From: Clostridiales bacterium
Lineage (GTDB): Bacteria > Bacillota > Clostridia > Oscillospirales > Oscillospiraceae
DNA: 12,104 nucleotides
Direction of reading: 5' to 3'
Assembly: GCA_020861055.1 (NCBI GenBank)
Contig: JAJBTD010000204.1
Location: 1-12,104, forward strand
Shown here: positions 5,630 to 12,104 of the stretch, piece after piece
Position numbering within the stretch: position 1 is the stretch's first letter
Layout: every line of letters begins with the position of its first letter
Made by a program: the position numbers and the translations under genes
The notes under the pieces: generated by a model
The model's database searches: none
The model's input: the letters and a program-made list of their open reading frames with translations, nothing else
What the model was told of the DNA's origin: nothing

Positions 5630-7579
5630 ATGGCAGAAGATTTACTGGAAAAGGGCACCGCAGTCGCTGCGGACAACGATTATAACGCCTCTGAAATACA
5701 GGTGCTGGAGGGGCTGGAGGCTGTCCGGAAGCGTCCGGGCATGTACATCGGCTCCACCTCCTCCTCCGGCCTGCACCACCTGGTCTATGAGATCGTGGAC
5801 AACTCCATCGACGAGGCCCTGGCGGGGTACTGCTCGGAGATTCAGGTGTTCATCGATGATGGGGACATCATCACCGTCACCGACAACGGGCGGGGCATCC
5901 CGGTGGACGTCCAGGCCCAGACGGGCAAGCCCGCCCTGGAGGTGGTGTTTACCATCCTTCATGCCGGCGGCAAGTTCGGCGGCGGGGGCTACAAGGTCTC
6001 CGGCGGCCTCCACGGCGTGGGTGCCAGCGTGGTCAACGCCCTGTCAGAATGGCTCACCGTCCAGGTACACAAGGGCGGGAGTATCTATGAGATGAAGTTT
6101 TCCCGTGGCAAAGTGACCCAGCCCATGACCGTCGTGGGGGAGACTGACCGCACCGGCACCACCGTCTCCTTTAAGCCCGACCCGGAGATGTTCGAGGATA
6201 CGGTCTATGATTATGAAATCCTCCACAAGCGGCTCCAGGAGCAGGCGTTTTTGAACGGCGGCCTGCGCATCGTGGTGGAGGACCGCCGTGCGGAGAAGGA
6301 GCAGCGGGACGAGCTGTGCTACGAGGGAGGTATCCGCTCCTTCGTGGAGTATATCAACGAGAACAAGGCCCCCATCCATCCGGAGGTCATCTATATGGCC
6401 GGGGAGCAGGACGACGCCATGGCGGAGATCGCCATGCAGTACACCGACAGCTATAACGAGGTCATCGTCTCGTTTGCAAATAATATCCACACACCGGAGG
6501 GCGGTATGCACGAGACCGGCTTTAAGACCGCGCTCACCACCGTTTTGAATAACTACGGCAAGCAGAAAAAGCTGCTCAAGGACGACGAGAAGGTTTCCGG
6601 CGACGACTGCCGGGAGGGGTTGACCTGCGTGATTTCCGTCAAGCTGACGGAGGCCCAGTTCGAAGGGCAGACCAAGGCCAAGCTAGGCAACAGCGAGATC
6701 CGGACTCTGGTGAACAACATCGTCTCGGACAAGCTGGAGGTGTTCCTGGAGGAAAATCCCGCCGTGGGCAAGGCGATTCTGGATAAGGCCATGACCGCTG
6801 CCCGTGCCAGAGAGGCGGCCCGGAAGGCCAGAGAATCCGTTCGTCGAAAGACCGGCCTGGACTCCGGCCAGATGCCGGACAAGCTCCAGGACTGCAACGA
6901 GCGGGACCCTGCTCTGTGCGAGATCTATATCGTGGAGGGCGATTCCGCAGCCGGCTCCGCCATCCAGGGGCGGGACAGCCGGTTCCAGGCCATCCTGTCC
7001 ATGTGGGGCAAAATGCTCAACGTGGAAAAGGCGAGAGCGGATAAGATTTACGGCAACGACAAGCTGTATCCCCTGGTGCTGGGCCTGGGGGCAGGCATTG
7101 GAGACGAGTTTAACATCGACCGCCTGCGCTATCACAAAATCATCATTATGGCGGATGCCGATGTGGACGGCAGCCACATCCGCACCCTGCTGCTCACCTT
7201 CTTCTTCCGGTATATGAGGCCCCTCATCGAGAAGGGGTACGTCTATTCCGCTGTACCGCCTCTGTACAAGCTGACCCGTGGAAAGACGACCAGAGTGGCC
7301 TATTCCGATGAGGAGCGGGACCGCATCTCCGCTGAGATGAGGTCCGGCAACCCCAACGCCAAAATCGACATCAGCCGGTTCAAGGGTCTGGGCGAGATGG
7401 ACCCCCATGAGCTGTGGGAGACCACAATGGACCCGGAGCGGCGGTCTCTCCGGCGCATTACCCTGGACGACGCTGTAGCCGCCGACCACGTCTTTACCGT
7501 CCTCATGGGCGAGGAGGTAGAGCCTCGTAAGGCCTGGATCGAGAAGAACGCCCAGTATGCGGTGAATCTGGATTTCTGA
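5630..7579 (+). CDS. gyrB: DNA gyrase subunit B
   Basis: The ATPase subunit of DNA gyrase (A2B2), which powers negative supercoiling. 649 aa. The GHKL ATPase region shows EIVDNSIDEALAG (54-66), DNGRGIP (85-91) and the glycine lid GGKFGGGGYKVSGGLHGVGAS (113-133). The TOPRIM domain shows EGDSAAGSA (436-444) and the acidic DADVDGSH (509-516), and the C-terminal tail has FKGLGEMDPHELWETTMDP. The frame opens 16 codons earlier at 5582, but I start at 5630: AGGAGA lies 6 nt upstream and MAEDLLEKG fits the family, whereas the upstream residues do not. The motif commonly EGDSAGGSAKQ reads EGDSAAGSAIQ, and the PLK/PLR-GK motif reads SMWGK. Short type without the proteobacterial insert. Confidence 0.98.
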   Translation: MAEDLLEKGTAVAADNDYNASEIQVLEGLEAVRKRPGMYIGSTSSSGLHHLVYEIVDNSIDEALAGYCSEIQVFIDDGDIITVTDNGRGIPVDVQAQTGKPALEVVFTILHAGGKFGGGGYKVSGGLHGVGASVVNALSEWLTVQVHKGGSIYEMKFSRGKVTQPMTVVGETDRTGTTVSFKPDPEMFEDTVYDYEILHKRLQEQAFLNGGLRIVVEDRRAEKEQRDELCYEGGIRSFVEYINENKAPIHPEVIYMAGEQDDAMAEIAMQYTDSYNEVIVSFANNIHTPEGGMHETGFKTALTTVLNNYGKQKKLLKDDEKVSGDDCREGLTCVISVKLTEAQFEGQTKAKLGNSEIRTLVNNIVSDKLEVFLEENPAVGKAILDKAMTAARAREAARKARESVRRKTGLDSGQMPDKLQDCNERDPALCEIYIVEGDSAAGSAIQGRDSRFQAILSMWGKMLNVEKARADKIYGNDKLYPLVLGLGAGIGDEFNIDRLRYHKIIIMADADVDGSHIRTLLLTFFFRYMRPLIEKGYVYSAVPPLYKLTRGKTTRVAYSDEERDRISAEMRSGNPNAKIDISRFKGLGEMDPHELWETTMDPERRSLRRITLDDAVAADHVFTVLMGEEVEPRKAWIEKNAQYAVNLDF

Positions 7580-7601
7580 GATTTCTGAATGGAGATAAGA
7601 T

Positions 7602-10115
<2,514 letters not shown>

Positions 10116-10118
10116 CCG

Positions 10119-10161
10119 TAGACAAACAGGGGGCGGATGGCTCACATCCGCCCTCTGTCTA
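10119..10161 (+). promoter_or_regulatory. Stable hairpin between gyrA and rnhA
   Basis: GGGCGGATG (10131-10139) pairs perfectly with CATCCGCCC (10145-10153). After a small internal loop, TAGACA (10119-10124) pairs with TGTCTA (10156-10161). The structure begins 4 bases after the gyrA stop and ends directly against the rnhA ribosome-binding site AAGGAG (10163-10168). There is no T-run, so it is not a standard terminator. It may protect the gyrA 3' end or limit rnhA expression. Confidence 0.6.
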
Positions 10162-10177
10162 TAAGGAGTAAAAAGGC

Positions 10178-10615
10178 ATGAAAACCGTGACGCTGTACAC
10201 CGACGGCGCCTGCTCCGGGAATCCCGGACCGGGGGGCTGGGCGGCAATCCTGCTCTACGGAAAATATGAGAAAGAGCTGTCCGGGGGAGAGCGGAAGACC
10301 ACCAACAACCGGATGGAGCTCACCGGGGTCATCCGTGGTCTGGAGGCGCTGAACCAGCCCTGTGTAGTGGAGCTGTACTCCGACTCCAAATATGTCATCG
10401 ACGCTCTGGAAAAGGGCTGGGCCAGGAGCTGGAAGCGCCGGGGCTGGGTCAAGAGCGACAAACAGCCTGCCCTGAATCCGGACCTGTGGGAGCGACTGCT
10501 GGAGCTGTGCGACTATCATCAGGTCAACCTACACTGGGTCAAGGGACACGCCAGCAACCCGTACAACAACCGCTGCGACGAGCTGGCGGTGGCGGAGTGG
10601 AAGAGGCTGAAATAA
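10178..10615 (+). CDS. rnhA: Ribonuclease HI
   Basis: A 145-aa RNase HI that cuts the RNA strand of RNA-DNA hybrids, clearing R-loops and primers. The four catalytic acids are visible: D9 in YTDGACSGNPGPGGW, E47 in NNRMELTG, D69 in LYSDSKYV and D134 in NNRCDELA. The active-site histidine H124 sits in HWVKGHASNPYN. The basic handle region GWARSWKRRGWVKSD (80-94) is present as in E. coli-type enzymes. AAGGAG lies 9 nt upstream of the ATG. Placed after gyrA, it could relate to R-loop and supercoiling balance; that link is inference. Confidence 0.97.
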   Translation: MKTVTLYTDGACSGNPGPGGWAAILLYGKYEKELSGGERKTTNNRMELTGVIRGLEALNQPCVVELYSDSKYVIDALEKGWARSWKRRGWVKSDKQPALNPDLWERLLELCDYHQVNLHWVKGHASNPYNNRCDELAVAEWKRLK

Positions 10616-10623
10616 AGAGGCAG

Positions 10624-11175
10624 CTATGTGAGCAGGATTTTCACGCCGAGGGCGATAAGCACCGCCCCGCCTGCCAAACTGGCCCACTGATGGAGACGGC
10701 TGCCTGCGCTCTGACCCAACAGACCCCCTGTGACGGAGAGCAGAAAGGCCACAGCGCCAATCACCAGGGAGGAGCTTATCAGCGCCTGGCCCAGATAGGC
10801 CAGAGAGACCCCCGCAGCCAGAGCGTCCAGGCTGGTTGCCAGGGCCAGAGCCGCCAGGGGGAGGGGCCGCAGCTCATAACGGGGGGTGGAATTCTCTCTT
10901 TGAGGAGAAAGCGCCTCCCAGACCATCCGCAGGCCCAAAAAGGCCAGCAGTCCAAAGGCGGACAGCTGACCCGCCCGCCACAGATACTGACTGAGCCGGT
11001 CGCCAAAAGCTCCGCCGATGAGGGTCATTCCTGTCTGGAATCCCCCAAACCACAGGCCTACCATCAGGCTGTCCCGCAGCCGCAGGCCCCGCCCGCCGCC
11101 ATTGGCTCCACAGCAGATGGCGGCGGCAAAGGCGTCTATCGCCAGACTCAGAGCCAGAAACAGGACAGAAAGCAT
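10624..11175 (-). CDS. mntP: Manganese efflux pump MntP
   Basis: A 183-aa polytopic membrane protein of the MntP (DUF204) family, exporting Mn2+. Hydrophobic segments alternate through the chain, consistent with six helices. The two family repeats carry the acidic membrane motifs AIDAFAAA (12-19) and TSLDALAAGVS (114-124). The pair CC at 21-22 after the first motif is unusual to my eye. Start choice: ATG 11175 is 8 nt from GGAGG, whereas the in-frame ATG at 11181 is only 2 nt away. The frame is open much further upstream, but that part is antisense to tadA. Transcribed against rnhA (8 bp between the gene ends) and divergent from tadA. No Mn riboswitch is recognised upstream. Confidence 0.9.
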   Translation of the reverse strand: MLSVLFLALSLAIDAFAAAICCGANGGGRGLRLRDSLMVGLWFGGFQTGMTLIGGAFGDRLSQYLWRAGQLSAFGLLAFLGLRMVWEALSPQRENSTPRYELRPLPLAALALATSLDALAAGVSLAYLGQALISSSLVIGAVAFLLSVTGGLLGQSAGSRLHQWASLAGGAVLIALGVKILLT

Positions 11176-11262
11176 AGTCATTTCCTCCCAAACCGGCAGA
11201 GGGGCCGGATGCTGACCTAAGCATATGCGGGACGGAACGGAAATAAACCGGGAGAGATGGAT

Positions 11263-11718
11263 ATGGATGATGTGAGGTGGATGAGGGAGGCCCTGGAGTT
11301 GGCCAGAGCTGCCGGAGCGGAGGGAGACGTGCCTGTGGGCTGTGTCATCGTCCGGGATGGAACGGTCGTGGGCCGGGGAAGGAACCGCCGGGAGAAAAAC
11401 CGCGATGCCACCGCCCACGCCGAGATGGAGGCCATTCGTATGGCGTCTCAGGCGCTGGGAAGCTGGCATCTGGAGGACTGCACCCTGTATGTCACATTGG
11501 AGCCGTGTCCCATGTGCGCCGGGGCAATCTGGAACGCCCGGATCGGACGGGTGGTTTTTGGAGCGGCGGACCCGAAAGCCGGGTGCTGCGGCTCTCTGCT
11601 CCACCTGGGATTAGAGGGCTTCACCCCGGAGCCGGATATTGTGGGCGGCGTGGAGGAGAAAGCCTGCGCCGAGCTGCTCCGGACGTTTTTTCAGGGACTG
11701 CGAATAGGAAAAAAGTGA
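11263..11718 (+). CDS. tadA: tRNA-specific adenosine deaminase TadA
   Basis: A 151-aa zinc-dependent deaminase that converts A34 to inosine in tRNA-Arg(ACG). Active-site motifs: AHAEMEAIR with zinc ligand H52 and proton-shuttling E54, and PCPMCAGAI with zinc ligands C82 and C85. The conserved PVGCVIV, GSWHLEDCTLYVTLEPC and VFGAADPKAGCCGSLL also fit TadA. I prefer ATG 11263 over the in-frame ATG 11257: GGGAG sits 8 nt from the former and 2 nt from the latter, and MDDVRWMREAL aligns with family starts. In B. subtilis the homologue precedes the SRP RNA and dnaX; here the two small-RNA candidates follow instead. No SRP RNA is recognisable in the window. Confidence 0.95.
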   Translation: MDDVRWMREALELARAAGAEGDVPVGCVIVRDGTVVGRGRNRREKNRDATAHAEMEAIRMASQALGSWHLEDCTLYVTLEPCPMCAGAIWNARIGRVVFGAADPKAGCCGSLLHLGLEGFTPEPDIVGGVEEKACAELLRTFFQGLRIGKK

Positions 11719-11750
11719 GCAATTAACATTTTTGTAACGTTTTCTCACTT
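11713..11750 (+). other. Inverted repeat at the tadA end, overlapping the first promoter region
   Basis: AAGTGAG (11713-11719, overlapping the tadA stop) and CTCACTT (11744-11750) form a perfect 7-bp inverted repeat with a 24-nt loop, followed by ATTTTTG. It could be a weak tadA terminator or a protein-binding site; it encloses the first TTGTAA repeat. It is not present at the second copy, so it is probably not part of the shared unit. Confidence 0.35.
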
Positions 11751-11777
11751 ATTTTTGTAATATCCGGATGTTATTCT
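11732..11777 (+). promoter_or_regulatory. Promoter 1 with paired TTGTAA repeats
   Basis: TTGTAA at 11732-11737 and again at 11755-11760 (23 bp start to start), then TATTCT at 11772-11777 as a -10-like box. The region where a -35 would lie (11749-11754, TTATTT) is poor, and the second repeat overlaps its downstream edge. This is typical of promoters needing an activator that binds direct repeats. Predicted start near 11784. Confidence 0.6.
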
Positions 11778-11783
11778 ATCCTC

Positions 11784-11870
11784 AACAAGTGATAGCAGCT
11801 TCTTTTCATTTTATCCTCCTTTCTTCTTTTGAAAACGGCAGCCTTCCCCCGGCTGTCGTTTTCGCTTTTC
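11784..11870 (+). ncRNA. Candidate small RNA 1 with anti-Shine-Dalgarno motif
   Basis: Predicted RNA of about 80-87 nt from the -10 box at 11772 to the terminator. It starts AACAAG, has little 5' structure (AAG at 11788-11790 may pair with CTT at 11799-11801), then a long unpaired pyrimidine tract 11799-11830. The tract contains TTTCAT (11804-11809) and TCCTCCTTTCTT (11814-11825). CCTCCTTTCT equals the 3' tail of typical Firmicutes 16S rRNA. The pair of motifs is complementary to a ribosome-binding site plus ATGAAA with 5-nt spacing. No known RNA family is recognised. Transcription itself is not shown by sequence alone. Confidence 0.62.
11831..11863 (+). terminator. Intrinsic terminator of small RNA 1
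   Basis: GAAAACGGCAGCC (11831-11843) pairs with GGCTGTCGTTTTC (11851-11863): 13 bp with one G-U pair around the loop TTCCCCC. The outer A/T pairs supply the T-tract, followed by GCTTTTCC. The stem is nearly symmetric, so it could also terminate leftward transcripts. Confidence 0.8.
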
Positions 11871-11921
11871 CAGCAGAGGATATATTCGTAATAACCTAAA
11901 AAAACGTTTGATTTCACACAA

Positions 11922-11967
11922 TTGTAATAAAATCTACCTTGGATTTGTAATAACTGAGGGGTATTCT
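11922..11967 (+). promoter_or_regulatory. Promoter 2 with paired TTGTAA repeats
   Basis: Same geometry as promoter 1: TTGTAA at 11922-11927 and 11945-11950 (23 bp apart), TATTCT at 11962-11967, exactly 17 bp from the start of the second repeat. The -35 position (11939-11944) reads TTGGAT. A looser TCGTAAT at 11886-11892 is out of register and probably chance. Predicted start near 11974. Confidence 0.6.
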
Positions 11968-11973
11968 ATTCTT

Positions 11974-12050
11974 GCAAGCAGGGATACTTCGCTTTCATTC
12001 TTCCTCCTTTCTTTTTATAAAACCGGCGGTCTTATGACCGCCGGTTTTAT
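11974..12050 (+). ncRNA. Candidate small RNA 2 with anti-Shine-Dalgarno motif
   Basis: Predicted RNA of about 75 nt. The 5' end GCAAG can pair with CTTCGC (11987-11992) with a bulge, making a short 5' hairpin around GGGATA. Then an unpaired tract holds TTTCAT (11993-11998) and TCCTCCTTTCTT (12002-12013), here with 4 nt between the TTTCAT and CCTCC motifs. Architecture and seed match small RNA 1, while the rest has diverged. Differing spacing would suit ribosome-binding sites with different SD-to-AUG distances. No known RNA family is recognised. Confidence 0.62.
12017..12050 (+). terminator. Intrinsic terminator of small RNA 2
   Basis: ATAAAACCGGCGGTC (12017-12031) pairs perfectly over 15 bp with GACCGCCGGTTTTAT (12036-12050) around a 4-nt loop TTAT. 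The T-tract is short (TTTT) and lies inside the stem end, so termination probably occurs at 12045-12050. The stem is symmetric and could work on both strands. Confidence 0.8.
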
Positions 12051-12104
12051 CAGTCTGTCAAACAACCCCATTTTTCACTAGGCCGGAACGGAAATCGTCC
12101 CGCA

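Larger units (their letters stand above)
11732..12050 (+). repeat. Tandem duplicated small-RNA unit, two copies
   Basis: Two diverged copies of one unit, offset by 190 bp: 11732-11863 and 11922-12050. The promoter-side 48 bases (11732-11779 against 11922-11969) align without gaps at 32 identical positions by my hand count. The block TTTCATT-(2-3 nt)-TCCTCCTTTCTT is shared, and both end in long terminator hairpins of different sequence. The terminator stems differ while their positions match, which suggests old duplication with selection on architecture. Confidence 0.8.

Noticed and set aside
11176..11262. Manganese (yybP-ykoY) riboswitch before mntP
   Set aside because: The 87-bp gap to tadA is too short and lacks the family's conserved helices; only a 5-bp CCGGC/GCCGG stem is visible.
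11176..11604. Long N-terminal extension of MntP
   Set aside because: It is antisense to tadA and lacks membrane character; ATG 11175 has an ideally spaced GGAGG.
11732..12050. CRISPR array or transposon ends
   Set aside because: Only two diverged copies with 190-bp offset, no short identical repeats with spacers, no terminal inverted repeats or transposase.
12083..12094. 12-mer CGGAACGGAAAT also found near 11233
   Set aside because: Single short match in unrelated contexts (tadA leader and window end); no flanking similarity, so treated as chance.
11719..12104. SRP RNA (ffs) expected after tadA by analogy with B. subtilis
   Set aside because: The region lacks the conserved SRP helix-8 GGAA/AGCA tetraloop context and instead contains two short promoter-terminator units.

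Overview
The window is the replication-origin region of a Bacillota chromosome. The order yidD-rnpA-rpmH (leftward) then dnaA-oriC-dnaN-yaaA-recF-remB-gyrB-gyrA (rightward) is the classical Firmicutes arrangement. The GC-biased codon use, the clostridial-type DnaA/DnaN/GyrB sequences and a remB (DUF370) gene between recF and gyrB suggest a member of the Clostridia. My best guess is an Oscillospiraceae-like gut anaerobe (Flavonifractor/Pseudoflavonifractor type). That family-level placement is inference from sequence flavour, not from a search.

Layout. Positions 1-957 run leftward: a consensus promoter drives rpmH (L34) through a structured leader, followed by rnpA (RNase P protein, GTG start) and the beginning of yidD. 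Positions 958-1280 are the divergent control region, with a dnaA promoter and a hairpin in the dnaA leader. dnaA (1281-2600) is followed by a 238-bp non-coding origin with DnaA boxes and a DnaA-trio unwinding element. Next come dnaN, the S4-domain gene yaaA, recF (ATGA overlap with yaaA), remB, gyrB and gyrA. A hairpin spacer then leads to rnhA. mntP lies on the opposite strand, and tadA follows on the plus strand. Together the genes cover initiation (DnaA), the sliding clamp (DnaN), gap repair (RecF), supercoiling (GyrAB), RNA-primer/R-loop removal (RNase HI) and basic translation (L34, RNase P, TadA).

The most interesting part is the gene-free stretch after tadA (11719-12104). It holds two tandem copies, 190 bp apart, of the same small architecture. 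Each has two TTGTAA direct repeats exactly 23 bp apart, a TATTCTAT -10-like box exactly 17 bp after the start of the second repeat, about 50 nt of unpaired pyrimidine-rich sequence, and a strong intrinsic-terminator hairpin. The unpaired part carries TCCTCCTTTCTT, a copy of the anti-Shine-Dalgarno tail of 16S rRNA, preceded by TTTCAT, the complement of ATGAAA. I read these as two paralogous small RNAs of about 75-85 nt that could mask ribosome-binding sites, similar in logic to streptococcal csRNAs or Listeria LhrC, under an activator-type promoter. On the opposite strand the same sequence reads as a perfect Shine-Dalgarno plus a 10-12 codon micro-ORF. I consider that the weaker reading. The last 54 bases hold nothing I can assign.
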